Source: Acidobacteriota bacterium (lineage in GTDB: Bacteria > Acidobacteriota > Terriglobia > UBA7540). From it: a stretch of DNA of 64,000 nucleotides. Below the pieces are notes generated by a model. The model was not told where the DNA came from. It saw nothing but the letters and a program-made list of their open reading frames with translations, and made no database searches. Shown here one piece after another: positions 34,548-42,796 of this stretch (its first letter is position 1; each line of letters starts with the position of its first letter). The DNA lies in assembly GCA_004298155.1 (NCBI GenBank), contig SCRD01000008.1:310001-374000 (forward strand), read 5' to 3'. A program made the position numbers and the translations under genes.

Positions 34548-35675
34548 ATGGAGGGCCGGTTACCTGTGAGTGAATCATCTTCCGTCAATCGCCGAGGGTT
34601 TCTTCAGTCTGCTGCAAGCGCGTCTCTCGCTCTGGCGGCATCGCCGGCCAGCGCCCAGAGGAAAATCACAGACGGTCGCGTTATCCGAACCGGACTGATT
34701 GGCAGGGACGGGCATTATGACATCCTGCTCAACAGTATTCCCCACCTCAAGAACGTCGAATGGACCGCCTACGCCAAAGGCAAGCCCGGCGAGGACACGG
34801 CGTGGATCAAGAAGCAGCGCGCCTGGACAGAAAAGACCCGCGTTTATGACCATTACCACGAAATGCTCGAAAAAGAAGAGCTTGATGTGGCAGGGGTTTG
34901 CCTGCCGTTTTATCAGAACGCAGGCGCCGCCATTGAAGCTTCCCACCGCCGCATCAATGTGATTTCAGAGAAGCCCGCGGCCACCACGCTCGCAGACCTC
35001 GCGCGTCTTGAGCAGGCGGTCCGCACGAGCGGTGTACACTACAGCATCATGCTCGACATGCGGGGCATGCCCATCTTCCAGGCGGCCCGCAAGGCTGTGC
35101 GCAGCGGCGCGATTGGCGAACCCATTCTGGTCTCCGGGCAGAAATCCTACGTGTGGGGAGATGACCGCCCCTGGTATTACAGGCAACGAACAACCTATGG
35201 CGGCACCATCGCCTGGGTGGGGATTCATGCGCTGGATTATATGCGCTGGGTTTCAGGGCAGGATTATACTCGGGTGGCCGCCTGGGAGGGAAATAAGGCG
35301 CATCCTCGATATCCCGGCTGCGAAGACCACGCCGGCCTCCTGTTCCAGCTCGCGAACGGAGGCACTGCGGACTGCCATCTTGATTTTCTTCGCCCGCAAA
35401 ATGCACCCACGCACGGAGATTCCCGCCTGAGGATTGCGGGTAGTGATGGCGTGCTGGAAGCATTCGAGGTTGGAAACCGCGTGAACCTGATCAGCTCGAA
35501 AGGCGCTGTGGGAGATCTTCCGCTGCCGCCCGCCGCGGACCTCTTTAGCCAGTTTATCGGGGCGCTGCGGGGCGAAACCCAGCCGCTGATTTCGGCCGAC
35601 GAGTCCTTTTCCATCACCCGCGTCTGCCTGATGGCTCGCGAGGCCGCCGACCGGCGCGCCTGGGTTGCCTTGTAG
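34548..35675 (+). CDS. Tat-exported Gfo/Idh/MocA family oxidoreductase
   Basis: A 375-residue NAD(P)-dependent oxidoreductase. A twin-arginine signal (NRRGFLQSAASASLALAASP) is followed by the Rossmann domain with VIRTGLIGRDGHYDILLNSI. The conserved EKP in NVISEKPAATTLADL and the C-terminal domain motif GGTIAWVGIHALDYMRWVSG are present. Tat export implies it is folded with its cofactor before reaching the periplasm. The substrate is a sugar or sugar derivative by family. ATG 34548 or GTG 34566 may be the start. It heads a rightward set leading into the polysaccharide genes. Confidence 0.85.
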   Translation: MEGRLPVSESSSVNRRGFLQSAASASLALAASPASAQRKITDGRVIRTGLIGRDGHYDILLNSIPHLKNVEWTAYAKGKPGEDTAWIKKQRAWTEKTRVYDHYHEMLEKEELDVAGVCLPFYQNAGAAIEASHRRINVISEKPAATTLADLARLEQAVRTSGVHYSIMLDMRGMPIFQAARKAVRSGAIGEPILVSGQKSYVWGDDRPWYYRQRTTYGGTIAWVGIHALDYMRWVSGQDYTRVAAWEGNKAHPRYPGCEDHAGLLFQLANGGTADCHLDFLRPQNAPTHGDSRLRIAGSDGVLEAFEVGNRVNLISSKGAVGDLPLPPAADLFSQFIGALRGETQPLISADESFSITRVCLMAREAADRRAWVAL

Positions 35676-35756
35676 CTTGCTGATCGCATCAGCTAATTAC
35701 AAAGGCGCGAGGGACGCCCGCGCCCGACCGCCATTCTGGGTTAAACTGCTTTGCTG

Positions 35757-36878
35757 ATGCCAGTACGTGAAAAACTCTTTGCCGCCGCCGAACGCCTGCA
35801 CGCTTATCTGCTCACGAGACATTATCGTAACGGAACATTGCGCGGCCCCGATGCCGGCGTTCGCTTCAATCTGCGGGCGTGGCGGTTCCTGAAGAGCCCA
35901 TTTGACTTCCTTCCCTGGCATGATGATTACGTCTTTATCCAGACACAGGGTTACTGGATCCTTTCAAACTGGATGCTCCATGAAGCCACAGGCGAGGCGC
36001 GCTGGCGTGATGTTGCTCTCGAAAGCACGGAGGCCACTCTCAGACTCCAGCGCGCGGATGGCGCCTGGACCTATCCGCTGCCGGAGCGCCGGCGCCTGAT
36101 CGCGACAGTGGAAGGGAACTGGGGCGCCATCGGGTTGCTGGCGTCTTACGCGCGCCGGCCGGAACCACGATTCCTTGATGGCGCCATACGCTGGTACGAT
36201 TACCTGGTTGGACACATCGGCTTTCAGCAGCACGAAGCAGGGAAGGCCATCAACTATTTTGACAAGCCGCGCGGAAAAGTGCCGAACAATTCCGTTGAGG
36301 CGGCCTGGGTTTTTGCACGGCTGTGGCAGGCCACAGGCGATGAGCGTTATCTTGAACACGTGGGCGGCATGGCGGATTTCCTGAGGAGCGTCCAGCTTTC
36401 GACGGGTGAACTGCCTTACGTGGTGGAGGGACCCTACGAGCGCGGCCGCGAGCATTATCTTTGCTATCAGTACAACGCTTTTCAGTTTCTGAAACTGGCA
36501 TGGCTGGAGCGCCTGAGGCCGACCGGACCTTTGTCGGACGTCCTTCCCGGCCTGGCAAAATTTCTGACCACCGGAATCACGCCCTCGGGCGCCTGCGCCG
36601 AAGACTGCTCGAACCGTTCGGTGGAAGTGGACTATTACACCGCGGCGATTGCGGCGGCGCTCGATGAGGCTGCGCGGCTGAAGCTGGCCGGCAGTGAACT
36701 CAGCGAGCGGGCTTACAATCGCGTGACAGCCCGCCAGAAGCGAAACGGCAGCTTTATCTATTCGAAGGGAGACTACGGATTTCTGCGCGACCGCCGGTCT
36801 TATCCCCGGCCCATGGCAATGACGCTGTTCCATCTGCTATACGGCGCGGGAGCCGGAGACGGATTTGCGAAGTTGTAG
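35757..36878 (+). CDS. Putative alpha/alpha-barrel protein (glycan-active?), unknown
   Basis: A 373-residue soluble protein rich in repeated helical pairs, such as YWILSNWMLHEATGEARWRD, AAWVFARLWQATGDERYLEH and ADFLRSVQLSTGELPYVVEG. This repeated AxxxLxxATGDxRYL pattern is that of (alpha/alpha)6 toroids in glycoside hydrolases, lyases and epimerases. No family or catalytic residue is assigned. No signal peptide is seen, so it is probably cytoplasmic. The stop codon TAG is supplied by the left end of a REP element. Position before asnB and GT genes suggests a role in polysaccharide metabolism. Confidence 0.6.
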   Translation: MPVREKLFAAAERLHAYLLTRHYRNGTLRGPDAGVRFNLRAWRFLKSPFDFLPWHDDYVFIQTQGYWILSNWMLHEATGEARWRDVALESTEATLRLQRADGAWTYPLPERRRLIATVEGNWGAIGLLASYARRPEPRFLDGAIRWYDYLVGHIGFQQHEAGKAINYFDKPRGKVPNNSVEAAWVFARLWQATGDERYLEHVGGMADFLRSVQLSTGELPYVVEGPYERGREHYLCYQYNAFQFLKLAWLERLRPTGPLSDVLPGLAKFLTTGITPSGACAEDCSNRSVEVDYYTAAIAAALDEAARLKLAGSELSERAYNRVTARQKRNGSFIYSKGDYGFLRDRRSYPRPMAMTLFHLLYGAGAGDGFAKL

Positions 36879-36924
36879 CGCCGGGCTTCAGCCCGGCAGT
36901 TGCCGACCTGAAGGTCGGCGCTAC
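36875..36924. repeat. BIME-like pair of REP hairpins between two genes
   Basis: Outer ends GTAGCGC (36875-36881) and GCGCTAC (36918-36924) are complementary. Inside are two perfect hairpins: GCCGGGC-TTCA-GCCCGGC (36880-36897) and GCCGACCT-GA-AGGTCGGC (36902-36919). The element overlaps the stop codon of the upstream gene and ends 17 bases before asnB. It may act as a transcript stabiliser or attenuator between them. Confidence 0.7.
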
Positions 36925-36941
36925 GTGTATTCAGGTCAATA

Positions 36942-38801
36942 ATGTGCGGAATTTGCGGAGTATTCAATTTCGGAACAGGTGAGCCGGCGGACCAGGCCCA
37001 ATTGAAGCGCGCCGCCGACGCTATGGCGCATCGCGGGCCGGACGATGAAGGATTTTATCTGGATGGCAACCTCGGCATCGCCAACCGGCGGCTGAGCATC
37101 ATCGACCTTCCCGGCGGCCACCAGCCGCTCTCGGACGAGGACGGAAGCCTCTGGATCACCTTCAACGGAGAGATCTACAACTATCGCGAGCTGCGGCGGC
37201 AGCTTGAAGGCCGGCACCGGTTCCGCACCGCTTCGGACACCGAAGTCATTCTCCATCTTTATGAAGAGTTTGGGACCGGCCTGTTCGAACACCTGCGCGG
37301 AATGTTTGCTTTCGCATTGTGGGACCGTCGCAAGCGACGCCTGATGCTGGCCCGCGATCGCATTGGCATCAAGCCGCTCTACTGCCTGCACGAACCCGGC
37401 CGCCTGGCATTCGCCTCGGAGTTGCGCGCGCTGCGCGAGCTGGCAACCCGGCCGCTTGAAATCGATCCGCAATCGGTCTACGACTTTTTCGGCTTTCGTT
37501 ACGTGCCCGCGCCGAACACTTTTTATCGCAACGTCAGCAAACTGCTTCCCGGCCATTTTCTCATCGCGGATTCGAACGGCTTCCGCCAGGAGCGCTATTG
37601 GGACCTGCCCGGCGAAGATGAAAAGCCGCGGGCCGCGGAGGATTATGCCGGCGAGGTGCTGGAGACGCTGCGGGAGTCTGTCCGATTGCGACTGATAGCC
37701 GACGTTCCGCTGGGAGTTTTCCTGAGCGGGGGCGTCGATTCCACGGCCATTGTGGCCATGATGTCGCACCTGGGCGTGCGGCCTCTGCGGACGTTTTCGG
37801 TCGGCTTTGAAGAGAAGGAATACAGCGAGCTGCCTTACGCGCGGCGGGTGGCCGCGCGCTTTTCCACGGAACACACGGAGGTGGTGCTGCGGGCGCGCGA
37901 CCTGGCGGATGAGCTTTCGCGGCTGATTGCCTTCCGCGAGGGGCCGGTGGCCGAGCCTACCGATGTGGCCCTCTATCGCATGTCGCTGAAGGCCGCCGAA
38001 ACCGTCAAGGTTGTGCTGGCGGGCGAAGGCAGCGACGAGCTTTTTGCGGGCTATCCGAAGTACGCGGCGGACCGCCTGGCCGGGCTGGTCTCAGCGCTGC
38101 CGCAGGAGGTGACGGGCACAATTTCCCGCTGGTTGCCTTTTCGTCAGCGGCGCGCGAAGCTGGCGATCGAGGCACTTTCAATTCCGGATGAGGCGGAGCG
38201 CTCCGCCACATGGTTCGCTTCGTTTTCACGGCAGGAACGCGAAGCGTTGTTCTCCCAGGACTTCCTGGCGCAGATTGACGTGGCGCATCCGGCGCGCGTG
38301 TTCGCGCAATATCTCGAGCAGGTGCGCGAGCGGCCGCCGTTAAAGCGCATGCTCTACGCCGATCTCAAAATCTGGCTGCCCGACAATCTGCTGCTGCGCG
38401 GCGACCAGATGACCATGGCGGCTTCCATCGAAGAGCGCGTGCCGTTTCTCGACCATAAACTGGTTGAGCTTGCGGCGCGCATTCCCGTGCGATTGCTTAC
38501 CCAGGGCTTCCGCACCAAGGTGCTGCTGCGCCAGGCGCTCAGCCCCTTCTTGCCGCCGGAAACGCTGCGCCGGCGCAAGGTGGGCTTCACCGTGCCGGTC
38601 GGCCCGTGGTTCAGGAAAACGCTCAATTCCTTTGTGGCGGACCTGCTGCTCTCGCCCGGCGCGCGCTCACGGGAATACTTTAATGCTGCGAACATGGAAA
38701 GCTTTGTGCGCGAGCACTTCGACGGCGTCCGCGACCGGCAGAAGCAGATCTGGGCGCTGGTGAATTTTGAGCTCTGGATGAGGGAACGCAGGGGAAAATA
38801 G
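36942..38801 (+). CDS. asnB: Asparagine synthase (glutamine-hydrolysing)
   Basis: A 619-residue class II amidotransferase. The N-terminal nucleophile Cys2 lies in MCGICGVFNF. The glutaminase domain runs to about 210 with AHRGPDDEGFYLDGNLGIAN and FNGEIYNYRELR. The synthetase domain has the PPi-binding loop FLSGGVDSTAIV near residue 260 and LAGEGSDELFAGYPKY. It may make asparagine or, given its exopolysaccharide neighbours, amidate a sugar acid or glycan as related amidotransferases do. Length is typical of AsnB. Confidence 0.9.
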   Translation: MCGICGVFNFGTGEPADQAQLKRAADAMAHRGPDDEGFYLDGNLGIANRRLSIIDLPGGHQPLSDEDGSLWITFNGEIYNYRELRRQLEGRHRFRTASDTEVILHLYEEFGTGLFEHLRGMFAFALWDRRKRRLMLARDRIGIKPLYCLHEPGRLAFASELRALRELATRPLEIDPQSVYDFFGFRYVPAPNTFYRNVSKLLPGHFLIADSNGFRQERYWDLPGEDEKPRAAEDYAGEVLETLRESVRLRLIADVPLGVFLSGGVDSTAIVAMMSHLGVRPLRTFSVGFEEKEYSELPYARRVAARFSTEHTEVVLRARDLADELSRLIAFREGPVAEPTDVALYRMSLKAAETVKVVLAGEGSDELFAGYPKYAADRLAGLVSALPQEVTGTISRWLPFRQRRAKLAIEALSIPDEAERSATWFASFSRQEREALFSQDFLAQIDVAHPARVFAQYLEQVRERPPLKRMLYADLKIWLPDNLLLRGDQMTMAASIEERVPFLDHKLVELAARIPVRLLTQGFRTKVLLRQALSPFLPPETLRRRKVGFTVPVGPWFRKTLNSFVADLLLSPGARSREYFNAANMESFVREHFDGVRDRQKQIWALVNFELWMRERRGK

Positions 38802-39323
38802 GGAGTAGGAAGTAGCGAGTAGGGAATAGGGAAAATGAGCAACAGCAATCGTGGAACAAATGCTAAGTCTGCCGGAGCGGCCGCCGAGAAGCTAACCATC
38901 AACTCTTACCGAGATCTGGAGGTTTGGCGGCAAGCCATGGATTTGGCGGTTGAATGTTACAAGGCGACGCAATCATTTCCCAAGGCCGAGATGTTCGGTA
39001 TTGTTTCCCAAATTCGTCGATCCGCCTCGTCGGTCCCTGCCAACGTTGCCGAGGGTCATGGCCGGGAGGGTCGCGCGCACTTCGTCCAATTTCTCAGAGT
39101 GGCTCAAGGCTCGTTGAAAGAGCTGGAGACGCATTTGCTCTTGTCTGCCCGGGTCGGGCTCCTGCACGACATGGAAAGTGACCCGATCCTCCGGCGCTGC
39201 GGGGATGTCGGGAAAATGCTACGGGGATTGATACGTGCACTGGACGCCCGCACGGGTCAGCGTTAGACGGGGATCGGCACAACGCACCGCTATTCGCTAC
39301 TCGCAATCCGCTATTCGCTAACG
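38800..39323 (+). mobile_element. Four-helix-bundle gene flanked by inverted GAGTAG/GAATAG repeats
   Basis: GCGAGTAGGGAATAG (38815-38829) upstream and CTATTCGCTACTCGC (39290-39304) downstream are inverted with one mismatch in 15. Both flanks extend the theme (GGGAGTAGGAAGTAG; CCGCTATTCGCTAACG). They enclose exactly the four-helix-bundle gene and little else, between asnB and a GT4 gene. This looks like a small inserted cassette; transposition is not demonstrated. Confidence 0.45.
38835..39266 (+). CDS. Four-helix-bundle protein (23S rRNA intervening-sequence family)
   Basis: A 143-residue member of the S23/IVP four-helix-bundle family. The hallmark pieces are SYRDLEVWRQAMDLAVECYK, FGIVSQIRRSASSVPANVAE and FLRVAQGSLKELETHLLLSA. 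Relatives are encoded in 23S rRNA intervening sequences, stand alone in many genomes, or act as Avd accessory proteins of diversity-generating retroelements. No 23S rRNA or reverse transcriptase is in the window, so this is the stand-alone type. A roughly 30-residue variable N-terminus precedes the domain. Confidence 0.87.
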   Translation: MSNSNRGTNAKSAGAAAEKLTINSYRDLEVWRQAMDLAVECYKATQSFPKAEMFGIVSQIRRSASSVPANVAEGHGREGRAHFVQFLRVAQGSLKELETHLLLSARVGLLHDMESDPILRRCGDVGKMLRGLIRALDARTGQR

Positions 39324-39324
39324 T

Positions 39325-40524
39325 ATGGACATGACTTCCGCGGCTGCTGTTTGCATCATCATTGAAAACCTGACGGTGCCCCTCGACCGGCGCATGTGGC
39401 AGGAAGCGCGCACGCTGGCCGAAGCAGGCTATCGCGTCTCGGTCGTATGCCCCACGGGCCGCGGCTTTGAGCAGACATACGAAGTGCGCGAAGGGATTGA
39501 AATCTACCGGCACAGCCTTTGGGAAGCTTCGGGACCGTTCGGGTACTTTCTGGAATACGCGATGGCCTTGGCCTCGGAATTCCGCCTCGCGTTGAAGGCT
39601 TATCGCAGGACGCGTTTTCGCATCATCCATGCCGCCAACCCGCCGGACACCATTTTCCTGATCGCACTTTTCTTCAGGCTGTTCGGCGTGCGGTTCATCT
39701 TTGACCACCACGACCTGAACCCGGAACTTTATGAGGCCAAGTTCGGCCGCCGCGGCATGTTTTACCGCTTCGTGTGCCTGGCGGAACGCCTGACGTACCG
39801 CACGGCAACCGTTTCGATTGCCACCAACGAATCCTACCGTGAAATCGCCCTCACCCGCGGCGGTATGCGCCCGGAGCGGGCGTTCATCGTCAAAAGCTGC
39901 CCTGACCTGAAAAACATTAGCGTTGGCCCGCCCAGGCCGGAACTGAAAAACGGCAGGCGCCTGATGGTGGTCTATGTGGGGGTTATGGGTCCGCAGGACG
40001 GCCTCGATCTGCTGCTGGAATCGATCCGCCACATTGTGCAGACCGCTGGCCGCGATGACGTTGCCTTTGTGCTGATCGGCTCCGGCCCGGAGACGCGCAA
40101 CCTTAAAGCATGGGCCTCTGGTCATGGCCTTGATTCCTCGGTGAAGTTCACGGGGCGTGTGCCCGACGCCGAGATGTGGGCTTATCTTTCCAGCGCCGAT
40201 TTTGGCGTCGCGCCCGATCCGAAAAACCCCATGAATGACAAGTCCACCATGAACAAGATTCTCGAATACATGGCGTTTGGCTTGCCAGTGGTGCTCTACG
40301 ACCTCACGGAGGGCCGCCGCTCGGCGGGCGATGCGGCGCTCTACGCCCGGCCCAACGATCCCGAAGACTTTGCACGGCAGATGATAAAGCTGCTCGACTC
40401 CCCAGAGCTGCGGAGCACGCTTGGTGCTCGGGCCCGCAAGAGAATTGAAGAAATCCTCAACTGGGACATCGAGAAACGCGAACTGCTCAGGGCTTATGAA
40501 ACGGCGCTGAGTGATCAAAAGTAG
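39325..40524 (+). CDS. Glycosyltransferase family 4
   Basis: A 399-residue GT-B enzyme. The N-terminus has NLTVPLDRRMWQEARTLAEA and RIIHAANPPDTIFLIALFFR; the donor domain has MVVYVGVMGPQDGLDLLLES, SGPETRNLKAWA and the MNKILEYMAFGLPVVLYDLT segment with the conserved Glu. It resembles WcaI/ExpE-like transferases that build exopolysaccharide repeat units. Downstream of the four-helix cassette; no terminator seen between. Confidence 0.88.
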   Translation: MDMTSAAAVCIIIENLTVPLDRRMWQEARTLAEAGYRVSVVCPTGRGFEQTYEVREGIEIYRHSLWEASGPFGYFLEYAMALASEFRLALKAYRRTRFRIIHAANPPDTIFLIALFFRLFGVRFIFDHHDLNPELYEAKFGRRGMFYRFVCLAERLTYRTATVSIATNESYREIALTRGGMRPERAFIVKSCPDLKNISVGPPRPELKNGRRLMVVYVGVMGPQDGLDLLLESIRHIVQTAGRDDVAFVLIGSGPETRNLKAWASGHGLDSSVKFTGRVPDAEMWAYLSSADFGVAPDPKNPMNDKSTMNKILEYMAFGLPVVLYDLTEGRRSAGDAALYARPNDPEDFARQMIKLLDSPELRSTLGARARKRIEEILNWDIEKRELLRAYETALSDQK

Positions 40525-40584
40525 CCCTGGCAGCGATTTTTGCGGCGGGCTTCTGCGCACCATTGCCTGACTTTGCACGCGAGA

Positions 40585-40690
40585 TCGCAGAAACTGCAAC
40601 ACAAGCGCCTGCGTTGCAGTTCTGCGACCGTTCGCCGAGTGGCACAGCGCCCCAATCCATGGTGGCAACTTCGTTTCCTACACGCATCGC
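40585..40690 (+). repeat. Dispersed repeat, copy A, with a 14-bp hairpin
   Basis: The segment 40605-40690 is similar (roughly 75% by eye) to the reverse complement of 42655-42746. Shared strings include CTGCGTTGCAG, CAGCGCCCC, CCCAATCCAT and TTTCGTTTCCT-CACGCATCGC. Copy A also forms a hairpin, TCGCAGAA-A-CTGCAA (40585-40599) with TTGCAGTTCTGCGA (40614-40627). Short frames crossing it are not credible genes. Confidence 0.55.
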
Positions 40691-40789
40691 GCAAAAGCTC
40701 ACGCGTGGCGTGCACGTAGCGGCCCTTACCCTGCGTGTGGACTATCAGCAGAGCCACGGGGTCTGGGGTCTTTGGGCCATTGGTGCGGT

Positions 40790-41941
40790 TCAGGGACTTG
40801 AGAACTGGCGGTGGGCAAGGCTTGGCGTCAATCTCGGGACCAGAAATTCCTGAAGGAGGTTGGTCGCAGCCCCAAAGCCGATCCCGATCAGGCCATTCTC
40901 AAGTGTTACTGCCCATCCATTGCGATTTTGCGACGGAAGATAGAGGTTGGAGATCCCGCCCGCGGCAAGGTGCCCGAGGAAGGCAGAGTAATCGGGTTCC
41001 CAGTGTCCATTGTCGCCCTTGCATATCACCGAGCGGCTGATCGCATAGAGAATTCTCGATCGAACGCTGCCGGTTCCCTTGTAGTAATAACGCGGGTCTT
41101 GTTTCAGGACTGAGGGCAGCAGCGCGTCTCCGATGAACGTGCCGATCGAAAGGGTGGCGTAAGCTGCGCCAAATCGCCTGGCGTAACCCTGCGCCCCCTG
41201 CCCATATCCGCTGTACATGCCGGTTGCCTGCTCGCCTCCCGCAAACGCCGCCGTCAGCCCAAGAGAAAACGGGTTGAAAACTGCCTTCCAGGTTAGTTGG
41301 AACTTTTGCCTGGGCGTGAGCGGGGCAGTGTGGGGGTAATACGTGACGTAGTAATTGGGGACGAAGCCAAGCACAAGTTGTTTTTCCTCTTCCTGCAGTT
41401 GATACTGGGCGACCTCGCCCTGAGAAGGCGTCACGTTGATTGAAGTTACGAGGGGTGCGAGCGCCAGCACGATTCGCGGTACCGTGTGCGTTTCACCTGG
41501 ACTCACAACCACTGAGACGGACTGCTCCTGAAACCCTTCGGCGGCAATGGTGAGCTGGTATGTCCCGGGAGCAATCTCCGGAAAAGAGAACTGCCCGTTG
41601 TCGGCTGTCCAGGCCCGAAACAGGGACTGGCCGTTGCGCGCCAGGGTTATTTGGGCTTCGTCGACCGGACCTCCATTTGGGTCGGCCACACTGCCGCTGA
41701 TGCTGCTTGCTGGTTGCTGGCTGGATGCCACGCCGGCGGTTGGCGCCGTTGCGCCCAATTGGTCAGGCGTGGCGGTTGCTGCGCCCGAGCTGGGCGCGGG
41801 CTGTGCGGTTTGTGCCTGGACAGCAGGTACACAGATGAGGAAACCCGCGCCTGGCCAGATGAATATGACCACTGCCGCAATCGTGCTCCGCACGCGTCCC
41901 GAAAGAAATTTACGAAAAAACCCTCTGCTACTGGAATCCAT
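40790..41941 (-). CDS. Secreted protein with carboxypeptidase-like regulatory domain
   Basis: A 383-residue exported protein. Residues about 20-45 form a signal or anchor (STIAAVVIFIWPGAGFLICV). A Gln/Ala/Pro-rich linker leads to a CarboxypepD_reg beta-sandwich at about 80-165 (SISGSVADPNGGPVDEAQIT; TADNGQFSFPEIAPGTYQLT). The C-terminal 200 residues contain several Gly/Ala-rich amphipathic stretches and DPRYYYKGTGSVRSRILYAI, resembling an outer-membrane-associated domain common in Acidobacteriota. Function unknown. It is enclosed by the two inverted copies of the dispersed repeat. Confidence 0.8.
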   Translation of the reverse strand: MDSSSRGFFRKFLSGRVRSTIAAVVIFIWPGAGFLICVPAVQAQTAQPAPSSGAATATPDQLGATAPTAGVASSQQPASSISGSVADPNGGPVDEAQITLARNGQSLFRAWTADNGQFSFPEIAPGTYQLTIAAEGFQEQSVSVVVSPGETHTVPRIVLALAPLVTSINVTPSQGEVAQYQLQEEEKQLVLGFVPNYYVTYYPHTAPLTPRQKFQLTWKAVFNPFSLGLTAAFAGGEQATGMYSGYGQGAQGYARRFGAAYATLSIGTFIGDALLPSVLKQDPRYYYKGTGSVRSRILYAISRSVICKGDNGHWEPDYSAFLGHLAAGGISNLYLPSQNRNGWAVTLENGLIGIGFGAATNLLQEFLVPRLTPSLAHRQFSSP

Positions 41942-42373
41942 TCGAGCCCTCGATGCCCCATTCCGATTTCCCCACTAGTGTCTGATGCAGAGTTCCAACA
42001 AAAAGAACGTATGGCTGCCGCGGTCAACGTTTGTCCTTGCCGGGCCTGGCGCGCGGGAGGCCATAGTTTGATGGTATCTGTGATTTCTGGAGAAAACAAA
42101 CGAGCGCCAGCGGAAGAGACTCCTCCAACACAGAAACTCCCGTCACACCTCCGCAGGCACGCAGGATTGATGAACTGCTTATTAACCAGCCTGCGTCGAT
42201 GCTAATCATGCGGCAAAGTGCTATCCTACAAACTCCATTTGCAAACTCTGATCAGGCGGGATATGCGCCGCGTGCGGGTTGACGCTGAAGCCCAAGCTGA
42301 CTGCGGCGATGCCGGTACGCACCAGGACCAAGAAAAAAAGAGAAGCGCCCAAAATCATAGCCGGAAGGGTCGT
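41942..42373. other. Spacer of 430 bases, no recognised gene
   Basis: Divergent promoter region between the secreted protein and the small rightward ORF. Frames here are short and without recognisable content. A minus-strand frame (42221-42388) encodes a hydrophobic stretch but has no Shine-Dalgarno sequence. Confidence 0.4.
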
Positions 42374-42577
42374 ATGGAAGAAAAACATGTGCTGGATGTG
42401 GTTTCTGCAATCCTTGCGAGCGGGATTGTGGCCCGGCGGGCGAAGGGATCGCCGAAGAACGCGGCGAAAATCTTCTTTGACGTCAGGGACGAACTGTTGA
42501 AAGGCATGCTTGATCGTGAGCTGGACAGGCTCCCGATTTACCTTACGCAAAGCTCTCCCAAAAGGGTTGAGCATTAA
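42374..42577 (+). CDS. Small protein of unknown function
   Basis: A 67-residue soluble protein starting MEEKHVLDVVSAILASGIVA, with a basic middle and KIFFDVRDELLKGMLDRELD. ATG 42374 has GGAAGGG 4 nt upstream, and the codon third positions are GC-rich like neighbouring genes, which supports coding. A longer frame upstream from 42218 lacks these features. No family recognised. Next to copy B of the dispersed repeat. Confidence 0.5.
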   Translation: MEEKHVLDVVSAILASGIVARRAKGSPKNAAKIFFDVRDELLKGMLDRELDRLPIYLTQSSPKRVEH

Positions 42578-42654
42578 CCTGCTTTGCCTGTGTGATACCG
42601 AGGCTGGCGCCGGGCCGTGCTTGGCCGCGGGGGGGCGTCCAGCTCGTGGGTTCT

Positions 42655-42746
42655 GCGATGCGTGCAGGAAACGAAATTGCCGCGATGGATTGGGGTGCGG
42701 GGCGCTGCACCACTCGATGACGGCCGCAGCGCTGCAACGCAGACGC
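42655..42746 (-). repeat. Dispersed repeat, copy B (inverted relative to copy A)
   Basis: Reverse complement is similar to 40605-40690. The pair encloses the secreted regulatory-domain protein and the small ORF, about 2 kb. Copy B lacks the strong local hairpin of copy A. Confidence 0.55.
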
Positions 42747-42796
42747 TCACACATCCTGCACAGCCTGCAACAAATTCACTACCCAAAAAATTCTTA

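Noticed and set aside
38835-39266. Possible diversity-generating retroelement (Avd-like four-helix bundle)
   Set aside because: No reverse transcriptase and no template/variable repeat pair was seen in the window; stand-alone IVP family is the simpler reading.
42221-42388. Minus-strand hydrophobic small ORF starting MFFFHTTLPAMILGASLFF
   Set aside because: No Shine-Dalgarno, and it overlaps a plus-strand ORF with better initiation and codon usage.
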